Positions 40,201 through 49,100 of a DNA stretch of 64,000 nucleotides are shown here, piece after piece. Location of the stretch: positions 1 through 64,000 of the forward strand of contig NZ_JAQRFI010000018.1 of the NCBI RefSeq assembly GCF_028598805.1, read 5' to 3'. Source of the DNA: Xenorhabdus yunnanensis (GTDB lineage: Bacteria > Pseudomonadota > Gammaproteobacteria > Enterobacterales > Enterobacteriaceae). Every line of letters begins with the position of its first letter. Position 1 is the first letter of the stretch. The notes under the pieces were generated by a model. It did no database searches, was not told where the DNA came from, and saw nothing but the letters and a program-made list of their open reading frames with translations. The translations under genes were made by a program, and so were the position numbers.

Positions 40201-42229
40201 CGTTGATGGTGCCGTACAGACCATAACCCCGGATACGTTTGGAAGAATAACTGCAATCGCAGATAAAGATATGCAGGTCACTGTAAAATATGATGACTTG
40301 GGACGTTTATATTATTGGCAAGGTATAGATCTAAAGAGCAAGAAGACCTTAAGCACTACGGTTAAATTTGATGATTTCGGCAGAGAAATAAGTCGGAATA
40401 TAAAAGGAGAAGAAGATTGGTCTATAAATCAATATTGGAATAAAAATCATCAAATTAATAATAAAGAGACTCTCCTCAATAGCGTCTCTGTCCGCAACGA
40501 AACTTACGCCTACGATAACCGTAACCGATTGACAACCTATAGCTGTACAGGAACACAAGCGCCGACTGATAATTATGGCAATGTTATTCGTAATCAAACT
40601 TTTTCTTATGATGTCTACGGTAATATCCAAACATGTACATCAAATTTCGCTGATAATTCAACAAATGTAACAACCTACGTGTATGGGAATATAAAAGATC
40701 CATGTCAGTTAACCAGCGTCAAACATACGCACCCGCGTTATCCCTCAGGATTGCTGAAATATGATACCTCAGGCCAGTTGACGCAAGATGAGCAAAATAG
40801 AAACTTGAGTTATGACCAACTTGGGCGTCTGTTCAGTGTGAAAGACAGTAATGGAACAAAAACCAATTATACTTATGACCCACTTAACCGGCTCAAAGGA
40901 CAAGGCACAACATCTTTATATTATCGGGGTAATCAGCTGATCAACATTATTGAAAGCGATAACAGTACCCGTCTGCTCAATACTGATACAGGCTGTTGTG
41001 CGCAGTACAAAACGGGTAAAAAAGCCGGTGTCTGGCTCACCGGTACAGACAGCATGAACTCAGTTATTACTGTCGAAAATAATGGTGATAAAGAGAACTA
41101 CGCTTATGCAGCTTATGGAGAATCTCTGTCTACTGCGCGTGGTGTTAGTGTGCTGGGTTTTAATGGCGAACGTAAAGATACTGTGCTCAATGCCTACCAA
41201 CTGGGTAATGGCTATCGAGCCTACAGTCCTTCGCTCAGAAGATTCACCTCACCTGATAGTCTGAGTCCATTTGGTGCAGGAGGAATAAATGCCTATGCTT
41301 ACTGTCTGGGAGACCCCATTAATCTGGCCGACCCATCAGGGCACTTGAGTTGGCAGGCATGGCTAGGTATTGGTCTGGGTATTTTGGGGCTGGGAGTAGC
41401 AATCATCACTGGTGGCATAGCGATAGCAGCAGCGGGAGGCGTTATGGCGGCGATCAGTGCAGCATCGGTTACCTCACTGGCAGTGGGCGCGCTCGGGGTA
41501 GCATCAGATGTGACAGCCATTGTGAGTGGGGCGTTGGAAGAAGCTTCTCCACAGGCTTCATCTATCTTGGGTTGGGTTTCACTGGGAACGGGTGTGATAG
41601 GTCTTGGTGTGTCAGTGGCCAAAGCAGGCGTAAAAGCGGTTGGGAAGCTTGATGCACTATCAGAGCGAGTCGCCACGATACAACGAGAAGGACTGGGTGG
41701 CAAAAGCGCTGTTAATGCTGCTAAAAGGATGGCACAAAATGGGAATGAGCTGGCTGAATCTGTTAATAATACTGGTGTAGGTAAAGGTATCTTAGAGAAT
41801 ACCAAACTTAAATTCTATGATGTTGAGAAGAATTTAGCCGAAGAGGCAATACGCAATAAAAACGCGGTAGTCACTATTGTCAGAAATGCTGAAGATCTTG
41901 ATGTCCTATCTGATACATCAAGATCGCATAAGTTTATTTTTAATGAAAAAGGTACATTAGCCATAGGAAGTATCAGTAAGAAAGTTGACCCTAAAATGCT
42001 TTCTCATCCCGTATTAGCCAAGGAGGCTGACGGATTGAGTGTCATTAGTGCCGGATATCTGTTTAAGTCAGGCAATAAAATTTCTTTAGTGAATCACTCA
42101 GGCCACTTTAGGCCACCTTTTCATAGCTTAACTCCAGTCTCAGGATATATAAGAAGAGAATTTAGCCTAAAAACTGAAACTGTTTTGGCTGAGTCATTCA
42201 AACATGGGATACTAAAACTATTTCGATAA
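37256..42229 (+). CDS. RHS-repeat polymorphic toxin
   Basis: The 1657-residue protein is of a type seen in Photorhabdus and Xenorhabdus. The N-terminal region (1-~300, VDPRTGLFNAHVTLGYLIGN) is followed by many YD-type RHS repeats (YDKLGRVI, YDELGREL, YDDLGRLY, YDQLGRLF). The RHS core ends with the NLADPSG junction (~1353-1362), where such proteins self-cleave to release the toxin. The last ~295 residues contain a Gly/Ala-rich hydrophobic stretch (~1367-1470), a helical linker, and a terminal module with LAIGSISKK, HPVLAKEADGLSVISAGYLF and NHSGHFRPP. I have seen SGH-[YF]-[RK]-P endings on other polymorphic toxins, but I cannot name the activity. There is no signal peptide, so export would need a Tc, T6SS or other route. 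No immunity gene follows in the next 490 nt, which favours a non-bacterial target. Confidence 0.8.
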   Translation: MSNTANFFTQATNFTSAVSSGVDPRTGLFNAHVTLGYLIGNYNHGPSLPLTLSYSPLTTVDIGFGKGFSLGLSIYDSDSHLLVLSTGEQYKVLENNNGVFLQQQKLKNIRFEKDIKNDCYRIIHKSGEVEILTGPNNAYSLKVPVKLLAPAGYALILGWDYSRGQQPRLSSIQDAYDTLLSVKYDGDTKTTVQLLPGQKEGYDTELWFQNGLLGSIHNFSLEGSPLVWQFNYDTMGYNGEWGLWLTRMTAPGGMSQTVRYRNDGQGHHFPDSAHLPPLPFVTLFTQTPGGGQPEIKTTYTYSDNNFIGGYSGVDWDSQQDNLYAILTDYSYWSEESSTCNGQTKICKRTYNNYHLQVEEKTSQNSCTHKTTIEYYAVVGQNFDRQPPQFQLPKTSTTIWEDKTGSRSEITHTVFDDSGNPVSNITLSGKTQAQIREKIEWEYYPATGSGNDCPPDPNGFTRFMKTMITTPAPSNYTSPLQKTIYRYRQYNNPPSSTIIASVLKTSESHYLGNQLIGQNSYEYVDNKDRNEFGRLKTVSNTHYPNGAMYSAYTEQHDFNFRVEGNQLIQTHTITSSDKLQLTRREARSRFTGRLWSSTNAQNVTSTAAYDKLGRVIRSTISQGTNYENTRTYQYEQYQNGATPFLVTITDSNQNQLRYGLDGAGRKIKLDTKLNAQKSVWQTLHKQNYDELGRELTAMWLDYNELTQSNIERAVTQVSQTNSYDDWGQNNIVSSTDGTQQYNFTDPVALTVTTFNSGKNDNRTGKTVTTYNSDHQPITIALYDKNNVLYSQSAMEWDGWHQLRKQTDELGRVTTYEYDNWGRVTKTTLPDNAVITKKYCDYSPENLPVEIAVNNVVLGTQSFDGLGRLLTTSSGGRTWQYSYDLSTDIYPTTEITPLGQKRQRLYIAALENALASVSTSEISQNFQYNSNGSVNSTSEKNANTGNNVLSYQYYPSGRLSNENLDGKPTNYAYTTANRLKTYTHVDGAVQTITPDTFGRITAIADKDMQVTVKYDDLGRLYYWQGIDLKSKKTLSTTVKFDDFGREISRNIKGEEDWSINQYWNKNHQINNKETLLNSVSVRNETYAYDNRNRLTTYSCTGTQAPTDNYGNVIRNQTFSYDVYGNIQTCTSNFADNSTNVTTYVYGNIKDPCQLTSVKHTHPRYPSGLLKYDTSGQLTQDEQNRNLSYDQLGRLFSVKDSNGTKTNYTYDPLNRLKGQGTTSLYYRGNQLINIIESDNSTRLLNTDTGCCAQYKTGKKAGVWLTGTDSMNSVITVENNGDKENYAYAAYGESLSTARGVSVLGFNGERKDTVLNAYQLGNGYRAYSPSLRRFTSPDSLSPFGAGGINAYAYCLGDPINLADPSGHLSWQAWLGIGLGILGLGVAIITGGIAIAAAGGVMAAISAASVTSLAVGALGVASDVTAIVSGALEEASPQASSILGWVSLGTGVIGLGVSVAKAGVKAVGKLDALSERVATIQREGLGGKSAVNAAKRMAQNGNELAESVNNTGVGKGILENTKLKFYDVEKNLAEEAIRNKNAVVTIVRNAEDLDVLSDTSRSHKFIFNEKGTLAIGSISKKVDPKMLSHPVLAKEADGLSVISAGYLFKSGNKISLVNHSGHFRPPFHSLTPVSGYIRREFSLKTETVLAESFKHGILKLFR

Positions 42230-42722
42230 TCATTATTAAATAAAGAACATGCGGTTACATGATGAGGCCTTTTAACGCTGGTAACCGTATTTGTAGTAAA
42301 TGATATGAAAATAGTTCAACTTTGGAATTAACAATGCTAATAGTGAATCAAAAAACATCCAATTTATGTACGCGCTTTTATGAAGCTGTTAGCACTGTGC
42401 CTGCATTATAGCCTTCTTTGTAACTTAGCTTCTTGGTGATATCTATTCCAGAGCAAGCCAACTTCATTCTGACAATAGCGCATTCATTTCACTTAAAAAT
42501 TTCCAAAACACGATAAATAGTTACTTGCTGTAATCGTCTCTCTTTTTAGTCATCTTGTTGGTGAGTATATCTACACTGATTGGGGAGTAATGCTATGACA
42601 TATTTCCATTTATTTTTCCACAATCTTTTTGTACTGACGATACTGATAAGTCAGTCCACACTGGTGGGAGAAAAGTGAACCAGCCACCATATTTGGATTG
42701 TTAGAGTAGTCATTCACAAAAA
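42230..42722. other. Gap between RHS toxin and ICE ATPase
   Basis: No reading frame of note. A 7-bp stem (CGGTTAC/GTAACCG) lies about 20-60 nt after the RHS stop and could help end transcription. The region marks the right border of the invasin/RHS cargo block. Confidence 0.35.
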
Positions 42723-45479
42723 TCAGAACACATTCATGGCGGATTTAATTTGTAATCCACGTACAATATCCATTTTTTCAGCCACCAACACCGCCGCTTC
42801 CAGTTCACTGCACTGATGCTCGCACATTAACGCCCGCCGTTCGGCCTTTTCTTCTTTTTCCGTCATCCCCAGCGCCAGATACAGGCTCGGCGGCACAACC
42901 CGAAACAACGCGTCGATTTTTTTCGCCAACACTACGCCTTCGGTATAACAACGGGGAAGTTTACTGGCAGAGAGCAACACGGCTTTCTGCTCTTCATTCA
43001 GTTTTTTGAAACGGGCGATTTGCTCGACTTCATCCGGTGGCATAGTCAGGCACAGCCACCATTCCGCCATATTCAGCATTTTTTCAGCCGTATCCGGGTA
43101 GTCAGCGAGGTTTTGTGTGGCGAGCCACAGCCAGGCGCCCAGTTTACGCCACATCTTGACGACCTTGGTCATATAGGGGGAGAGCAATGGGTTGGTGGTG
43201 GTGATATGCCCTTCATCAATCACCAGTTGCAGTTCTCTGTCCTGATACTGATCGCGTTCAGCCAGGTTATTCACGGTATTGATGAGTGAAACCATCGCCA
43301 GCGCCATTTGTGCCGAATAGTTTTCACGCGCCAGCGTACCCAAATCAATCAGGGTGACATCCACTTCCGGCCAGGGCGTGCCGGGACGGTTAAACAGTTC
43401 CCCTTCAAAACCCTGGGTAAACATCGACATGGCACCGGCCATTTCATCCGCGCGTGCCCGACGATGTGCCGTGATTAACGGCTGGCCGTGTTCATCCTGT
43501 TGATGATTGCGGGCGATGGCATACAGCGCATTCTGTAAATCTGAGGCGATCATCTGGCGTTGTTCTTCATGACTGGTGTGAGCCGCCATCATAATGGCTT
43601 CGCGGATCAAACCGCGATCTGAGCGGGTCAGGCGCTCTTCCTCTTTTTTCTCGCCGCCGGTGATCATCAGCCGGGCAGCAATTTCCATCTCGCCCAGAAT
43701 ATCGCGCTGTTCATCATTATTGTCGTCTTCCTGTGATTCATCAGGAATGTCCTGCCATTGATTGGGGCTGAGTTGCAGCAGTTGATGGGCATCGGCAAAC
43801 AGCGCCAGACTGACGCCACAGCCCGGTTTGATACCGATTTTATTGACCGTCAGCCCCAGACTGGCGTAGTAATCGGCGAGTAAACCAAAACTGTTCCCCG
43901 CTTCGACAATAAACAGGCGCGGTCGGTGGATAGCCATCAGTTGAACCAGAGAAGCACACAGGGTGGCGGATTTGCCTGCCCCGGTCGGACCAAACAGCAA
44001 TAAGTGCGCATTCTGGGTGCGATCCTGTTTGTTCATCGGATCGAAGGTCAGCGGCGCACCACCGCGATTAAAAAAGCTGAATCCCGGATGCCCGGTGCCG
44101 GTTGAACGCCCGGTAACCGGCAATAACCCAGCCAGATGCTGTACCCAGGTCAGACGGCTGTACCAGTGTTTCCTGTCCTTCTGTGGGTTAAAACACATTG
44201 GCAGGGCGCGCAGATAGGCATTCAACGGGGACACACTGAATTCCGGTCGCACCGGCTGTAATCCGGCACTCAGCAGGGTTGATGATAACTGATGCGCCCT
44301 CTGGTTCAGGTCAGTGATATCGTTGCCCCGCACCAGAAAGATCAGCGCGCTGCGGTACAGTTTATGGCGTCGTCCCAGTAAGGCTTTGACTTCCTGCACA
44401 TCCTGCCGGACACGCACCGATTCGGTATTTTCCCCCACGGCATTTTTTGCCAGCCGGGTAAAATCCGCTTCCAACGTATCCTGTGCCTGCGCCACGATGG
44501 TCAAAGAAACCACGGTGCCTTCCGGCATCATATCCATCAGGGCATTGATATTATCCCCCCGTTTCACTTCCCCCGTCAGCGTGCCCGGTTCTGGCGGACG
44601 GCGCAGACGTTCAACCGGCACCGCTTTATGTGGCAGACCATCAAACCACCAGATGCCATTGTCAGGATCAGACACCGGCGGGGTAAACCACAGGCTTTCG
44701 GCAAAGTCATTATGGATCGGGAGATCGAGCTGCAGGGGCGTTTCATCACTCACCGTGCGATAAAAATCGGCTTTTGCCATACCCCAGTCCGGGGATGGAT
44801 TAAAATGACGTAACAACCAACGATGGATCTGCGCGCCATGCTGCCGGACAGCCACAATTCCCGCCGCCGCCAGTGACGACACCAGACGCTCGCAGACCTG
44901 ATTGAGTGCGGCCACTGAAGATAACGTTGAGTGGTTTGCCTGTGATTTGTGAGCAGGCAGCCAGCGATAGACTACCATACGCGTCTGTCGTTGTTGTCCG
45001 CGCCACGGTTGCCCTGTGATCAGGCTATCCTGAAATATCCCCTCAGGCCGGGCAATGCTGTTCAGATGGCGTTCGGACTCGGCCAGAAAGGCCTCCGTAA
45101 AAGCCGTACCTTGCGCCCAGGGTTTGACGTAATCCCGTAATGTATTGAGATAGGCCGCAGGATCATCTTCGTCCTGACAAAAAAATTGCACCACCCACGG
45201 TGAGATATCGTCCTCTTCCAGACTGTCCTGGATCGCATCTTCCAGCTGATCCCGAATTTCAATCAGTCTCTCCATTGGACGCCCTTCGGTGGCAACAGGC
45301 TCGATGCGGTAGACCGCCCCGACAGAGACACCATCATCCAGCAACAGGCATTGCCCGTCTTCCAGATATTCCACCCAGGGAAGATAATCGATAATGGAAG
45401 GGTTGGCCCGGTAAATCGCGGCTTCATCGGCTTCACGCAGCTGGCCGGGGCGGTGCAGCGGTTTGGGGATTTCCATCAC
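42723..45479 (-). CDS. traC: Conjugative transfer ATPase, PFL_4706 family (TIGR03744)
   Basis: The 918-residue protein is the VirB4/TraC-type ATPase that powers ICE type IV secretion. Walker A is GPTGAGKS (about residue 498) and Walker B is LQLVIDEGH (about 753). ATQNLADYPDTAEKML follows and is typical of TraC. It has the family's usual length and no internal stop. It acts at the cytoplasmic face of the inner membrane. The start overlaps the lipoprotein stop by 4 nt. In related ICEs a thioredoxin-like gene follows; here the invasin/RHS cargo takes that position. Confidence 0.9.
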   Translation of the reverse strand: MMEIPKPLHRPGQLREADEAAIYRANPSIIDYLPWVEYLEDGQCLLLDDGVSVGAVYRIEPVATEGRPMERLIEIRDQLEDAIQDSLEEDDISPWVVQFFCQDEDDPAAYLNTLRDYVKPWAQGTAFTEAFLAESERHLNSIARPEGIFQDSLITGQPWRGQQRQTRMVVYRWLPAHKSQANHSTLSSVAALNQVCERLVSSLAAAGIVAVRQHGAQIHRWLLRHFNPSPDWGMAKADFYRTVSDETPLQLDLPIHNDFAESLWFTPPVSDPDNGIWWFDGLPHKAVPVERLRRPPEPGTLTGEVKRGDNINALMDMMPEGTVVSLTIVAQAQDTLEADFTRLAKNAVGENTESVRVRQDVQEVKALLGRRHKLYRSALIFLVRGNDITDLNQRAHQLSSTLLSAGLQPVRPEFSVSPLNAYLRALPMCFNPQKDRKHWYSRLTWVQHLAGLLPVTGRSTGTGHPGFSFFNRGGAPLTFDPMNKQDRTQNAHLLLFGPTGAGKSATLCASLVQLMAIHRPRLFIVEAGNSFGLLADYYASLGLTVNKIGIKPGCGVSLALFADAHQLLQLSPNQWQDIPDESQEDDNNDEQRDILGEMEIAARLMITGGEKKEEERLTRSDRGLIREAIMMAAHTSHEEQRQMIASDLQNALYAIARNHQQDEHGQPLITAHRRARADEMAGAMSMFTQGFEGELFNRPGTPWPEVDVTLIDLGTLARENYSAQMALAMVSLINTVNNLAERDQYQDRELQLVIDEGHITTTNPLLSPYMTKVVKMWRKLGAWLWLATQNLADYPDTAEKMLNMAEWWLCLTMPPDEVEQIARFKKLNEEQKAVLLSASKLPRCYTEGVVLAKKIDALFRVVPPSLYLALGMTEKEEKAERRALMCEHQCSELEAAVLVAEKMDIVRGLQIKSAMNVF

Positions 45480-45877
45480 AGCGCCTCCGTACGTTCACCC
45501 GGCAGGGCGTACTGCACCTGCTGATAAAACGGGAACACGGTGCTGTAGCCCGGTATCGGCGTATTGCCGGCGGCCAGATGCGGGAAGACATACATCACCA
45601 TATCGGGGTTGAGGAGACGGGGAAATTGCTGACTGATCTCATGCTCAGCCGAACGGCGGTAAGGGTCAGGCGCTTCCAGCGCTCGTTTCCGTTCGGTCCC
45701 AGTCAACGTTCTGCGCAATGCGGTTCTTGCCTGCACGGCAGTGTGACCGGCTTTATTGCCCTGTCACATCGCCAGCACCGTCTGCTTTCCGGCAGGCAGC
45801 AACGTGTCTTTCGAGGTTGAACAACCGGCCATCAGCCCTGACAGACACAACACGACAACCGCGTTTATTTTTCGCAT
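45476..45877 (-). pseudogene. Conjugative transfer lipoprotein TIGR03751, in-frame TGA
   Basis: The frame starts at ATG 45875-45877 after a strong GGAGG and encodes a lipoprotein signal with lipobox LMAGC (Cys19). It stops at codon 38, TGA at 45764-45766. The same frame then runs to 45476 with QARTALRR, PDMVMYVFPHL, PIPGYSTVF and YALPGERTE, the typical body of the TIGR03751 family. The expected residue at the stop is Trp (LAMW-Q-NK pattern), so a single TGG-to-TGA change explains it. Without it the product would be 133 residues and would anchor part of the secretion channel in the outer membrane. The start overlaps the upstream gene's end by 13 nt. Confidence 0.85.
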
Positions 45878-46221
45878 AGCTGAACCTCCGTAGTGTCAAT
45901 GGCAGTAAAGGTGGCAAACTCAGGATGGACGGCCAGTTCCGATACCGTAAACGGCAGACGTTCCCACTGTTCAGACTTAGCCCTGATTTTGCCTGCAATA
46001 ACCGCTTGCCACTGGATTTCTGTCAGACGAAAGACGGTAAAATCACCGTCACTCAGTAGCCGGCATCTATTGCCAATGGTGAGATATAATCGGCTGTCTT
46101 TTTCATGAGAGGGTCGCCAGTCAAGCTGAATCGGTGCCTGTTCAACACAGGGCGTCATATTGATTTGCAGACAGTAAGGCTGGCTGGTGCAAAACAGCCA
46201 GTGAGAAGGCGTGTGTTCCAT
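45865..46221 (-). CDS. Uncharacterised ICE protein
   Basis: The 118-residue protein lies between the TIGR03752 gene and the TIGR03751 lipoprotein and overlaps both (1 nt and 13 nt). It has no signal peptide or membrane segment. Visible features are four Cys (FCTSQPYCL, TPC, RCRLL) and a Trp-rich middle. I do not recognise a family. Its tight embedding in the transfer operon argues that it is a real gene, perhaps specific to this ICE branch. Confidence 0.6.
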   Translation of the reverse strand: MEHTPSHWLFCTSQPYCLQINMTPCVEQAPIQLDWRPSHEKDSRLYLTIGNRCRLLSDGDFTVFRLTEIQWQAVIAGKIRAKSEQWERLPFTVSELAVHPEFATFTAIDTTEVQLCEK

Positions 46222-47633
46222 TAATCTAAATCTTCCTGAATATCATGTTGAGTAGGTTCACTAAAGTCGTAGCGCACTTTACGGCCTTTCGTTTCGTAAT
46301 CCATCGCCAGACTTTGGGTGATATGTACCACAACACCGGCACCGGGCGGGACGTAGACTGCATCAAACGTCTGGCTGTAACGTTGTTTGAGCCATTCGGT
46401 GATGTCATTCATGCCACCGGCCAGGGCTTTTCCTAATGCCGCCTGTCCGGCGTTACCCGTTAAAGCAGAAGTGATGCCGCCCGCGCCGTTGGTTTGGGCG
46501 GTTCGCTGACTTTCGTTCAAAGCGTCCCCGGCTGAATTCATGGCTGAAAGGGCAAACAGCGTCGGCAGATAGGTGCTGGCATTGGATTTACGTTCGCCGC
46601 TGATACAGGGAATGCCGTTTTCATCGGACAGCCAGCCGATACCCTGCTGATTTTGCCCTTTGCCCGGCAGGGTACGCACGGTGCCATCCTGAAACACAAA
46701 GGTGATGGAATTGACCTGCCCGCGTACACAGGAGAGGGTCCAGTCACCACTGGCCGAGCCGGAAACCACGGCGCCTTCCACTTCCGGCAGTTCGATGCCG
46801 TTGGCGGTCAGGTTGTCTTTGCCAATCAGAATCTTGAACGGGTAAGGGTCAGTGACTGTGCCATTGACAGGCACCCGGCCTAATAACGCGGTCATCGCCT
46901 GACTGCCCACCAAAGTGGCATTTTCCGGCAAGGTATAGACCGGTTTTTCGTTTTCTTCCTTCAGCGAGGCATTCGGTGAGGTATTTTGCTCCGTTGCCGG
47001 TTGTTCACTTAAAAAAGAAGTCGGAAATTTCGCGGCCGGTTGGCCGTAAGCCACGTTTTGGTTCTCAACCGGTTTTTCATCGGCAGGCGTCACCCAAATG
47101 AGTTCATCCTGCCCCCTGACTGGATTGGACGCATACTGATTCCCTGCCAGTCCCAACCCAAGGGGTATTGAACTATCCTGAGAAGGCAACGGTGCTGAAT
47201 TTAATCGTTCTGTCAGTAAATCAATCTGTGCCAGCAAACTTTGTTGCTCATCCTGCAACGTACGCTGACGCTGTTCATCGTCCTGACGGATGGCGGCAAC
47301 CGCTGCATCTATCTGGCCGGCAACATCAAGGCGCTGGTGCTTTAACTGGTCATTTTCTTTCAGGATATCGGTATTCTGCTGACTTAAACGTTTCTGCTCT
47401 GCCCGCACTTTATTCAGAGCCCCTATCAGGGTACGCAGGGTATCTTCCGGCGTATCGCCCCCGACACCCAGCGCCTGTAACTCCTCCGGTGACAGCGTGG
47501 CCAGCACATGATTCGACGTCGTGTTGGGCACGGCACCTTCCGGTGAGCTGCAACTTTTGATACCGATAAATCCACCAATAACCAGCACTGTCGGCACCAG
47601 TATTTTCACAAGACTGTTGGATTTAATCTGCAT
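46221..47633 (-). CDS. ICE protein, PFL_4705 family (TIGR03752)
   Basis: The 470-residue protein is TraB/VirB10-like. It has one N-terminal membrane segment (~residues 8-26), then a coiled coil (~70-150, EQKRLSQQNTDILKENDQL), a variable linker and a conserved C-terminal region with VNGTVTDPYPFKILIG, DWTLSCVRG and VYVPPGAGVVVHI. It should span the periplasm as a scaffold of the mating channel. It overlaps its neighbours by 11 nt upstream and 1 nt downstream. The frame is intact. Confidence 0.85.
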   Translation of the reverse strand: MQIKSNSLVKILVPTVLVIGGFIGIKSCSSPEGAVPNTTSNHVLATLSPEELQALGVGGDTPEDTLRTLIGALNKVRAEQKRLSQQNTDILKENDQLKHQRLDVAGQIDAAVAAIRQDDEQRQRTLQDEQQSLLAQIDLLTERLNSAPLPSQDSSIPLGLGLAGNQYASNPVRGQDELIWVTPADEKPVENQNVAYGQPAAKFPTSFLSEQPATEQNTSPNASLKEENEKPVYTLPENATLVGSQAMTALLGRVPVNGTVTDPYPFKILIGKDNLTANGIELPEVEGAVVSGSASGDWTLSCVRGQVNSITFVFQDGTVRTLPGKGQNQQGIGWLSDENGIPCISGERKSNASTYLPTLFALSAMNSAGDALNESQRTAQTNGAGGITSALTGNAGQAALGKALAGGMNDITEWLKQRYSQTFDAVYVPPGAGVVVHITQSLAMDYETKGRKVRYDFSEPTQHDIQEDLD

Positions 47634-48447
47634 CGCGGCCTCCCGGTTTCACCGATACCGGCTCAGGGATAAAGGCGTTCTCCGGCCGCCCTTTTGTGAC
47701 GAGGTACAATACCGTCGTATCCTCCGGCGACCCCGTTTCACCCAGCCAACGATGCTGGAACGTAGCCGCGACAAATTTCCCCTGTAAGGCTCGCGGGTCG
47801 AGGGTGAGAGTGCGTTTAGCCGTATTGCGCAGTTTCAGCGCGATGACCGTGTGAGGGTGTAATCGCCAGCCTGCCAGCGGAGAGATGGCTATCGGCTCTG
47901 ACGGGTAGAGGGTGGTGATGGATGGGGTCAGATGCAGATTCACTGGCTGGATGCCGGCCACTGGCTCGACGGTACGTAACGGGGCATACAGTTGCTGCGC
48001 GGCATAACGGGTTAAGGCGACCGGAACGGGTGCCAATAATTTGGCGTTGCTTTGCGATTGTGATTTTCCAGTCGGAAGGGATTGTTTTTCATCCGGGTAA
48101 ACAATACGCACGGGTTCCGTTGTGCCCGTTTTACTCGCGGTGATATCCAGTAAAATGATTTCGCCGTTTTCGCTGTCCTGCAATTGCAAACGGGTTGGCG
48201 GGAAGGCATTGTGGGCTTTCAGGTATACCGCTCCGCCGGCACTTTGTACCCGCAATTTATCACTGAGTGACGGCGGCAAACCGATACGCATATTCCGGTC
48301 AGCAAAAATAATCCGCTCCTGACCGACTTTAAGCGTCACCGATAACGGAATACGTTCCCATTTCAGCAGTTCATCAGCCTGTGTGCCGACGCTGAACAAT
48401 AACAAACTGACCCGTCCCAGCCAGCGGCAAAATGACACTCTGTTCAT
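47623..48447 (-). CDS. ICE protein, PFL_4704 family (TIGR03749)
   Basis: The 274-residue exported protein is TraK-like. I chose the ATG at 48445-48447 because it overlaps the upstream stop as ATGA, and a signal peptide follows (LLLFSVGTQA). Conserved sections include WERIPLSVTLKVGQERIIF, RLQLQDSENGEIILLDI and PRALQGKFVAATFQHRWLG. TraK-type proteins form part of the outer-membrane ring of the secretion channel with the TraB-like protein encoded next. Confidence 0.85.
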   Translation of the reverse strand: MNRVSFCRWLGRVSLLLFSVGTQADELLKWERIPLSVTLKVGQERIIFADRNMRIGLPPSLSDKLRVQSAGGAVYLKAHNAFPPTRLQLQDSENGEIILLDITASKTGTTEPVRIVYPDEKQSLPTGKSQSQSNAKLLAPVPVALTRYAAQQLYAPLRTVEPVAGIQPVNLHLTPSITTLYPSEPIAISPLAGWRLHPHTVIALKLRNTAKRTLTLDPRALQGKFVAATFQHRWLGETGSPEDTTVLYLVTKGRPENAFIPEPVSVKPGGRDAD

Positions 48448-49100
48448 TGAAATACGCCCTTTTTCTCTTCCTGTGGTTGTGGCATCGCTTCCAGCCGCTG
48501 GGGCATTCCGTCGTAACAATCCAGTGCCAGCCCGAAGGGATTACGTTCGGCATCGCCTGCCCAGCGCACCACTTTCAGCGGATAACGCACCAGTGCCCGT
48601 TTAACCGGTTCCGCGTGATAATATTCATCGGCCACCAAATCCAGCCGGACTACCCAGTTATCCCGGTCACGCACCGTCACACGGCGCGTCCCATAGCCGC
48701 GGCCGGGAATCTCATACACCACGCGCACCCGGTCGAGCAGTTCACCACTGTCGGCCCGGGTTTTGGCATCTTCCCGCAGAAAATCCTGACAGGCCGGCGT
48801 CAGATAAGGAGAAAGTGCATCAATTTTGGCCGGATAGTCCTGTGCCCCGTTTTTCGGCCAGGCATTCAGTTGCTGGAAAATATAAAAAGCAAAGCTGTAG
48901 ACACTGGGGGCGGGGATTTCCCACCACGGACGTGTGCTGCCGGTGCGTAAATCTGGTGGATTATGGATGGTAAGATGGCGCGGTGACGCCATCCAGCCCG
49001 TCAGGCTCAGCAGCAATACCAACACCAGAATGCCGCACACCACTCGCAGGGTCAGAATATGCTGATCCCGGTTCTTCACCGCATGACGAAACCAGCTCAT
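48444..49100 (-). CDS. ICE protein, PFL_4703 family (TIGR03746)
   Basis: The 218-residue protein is TraE/VirB8-like, with one N-terminal membrane anchor (~residues 18-38) and a periplasmic domain with PPDLRTGSTRPWWEIP, SVYSFAFYIFQQLNAWP and GRGYGTRRV. I chose the ATG at 49098-49100 because GGAGAG precedes it and it overlaps the upstream stop as ATGA. A longer frame to 49151 lacks support. It nucleates assembly of the mating channel in the inner membrane. Confidence 0.85.
   Translation of the reverse strand: MSWFRHAVKNRDQHILTLRVVCGILVLVLLLSLTGWMASPRHLTIHNPPDLRTGSTRPWWEIPAPSVYSFAFYIFQQLNAWPKNGAQDYPAKIDALSPYLTPACQDFLREDAKTRADSGELLDRVRVVYEIPGRGYGTRRVTVRDRDNWVVRLDLVADEYYHAEPVKRALVRYPLKVVRWAGDAERNPFGLALDCYDGMPQRLEAMPQPQEEKKGVFQ

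Noticed and set aside
37256-42229. TccC subunit of an insecticidal toxin complex
   Set aside because: RHS repeats and a variable tip are present, but the N-terminus and the length (1657 residues against roughly 900-1000) do not match TccC, and no tcA or tcB gene is nearby.
30686-45766. TGA decoded as Trp (stop-codon recoding)
   Set aside because: Two genes have TGA at expected Trp codons, but many genes here end in TGA and use TGG throughout for Trp. Independent nonsense mutations are simpler.
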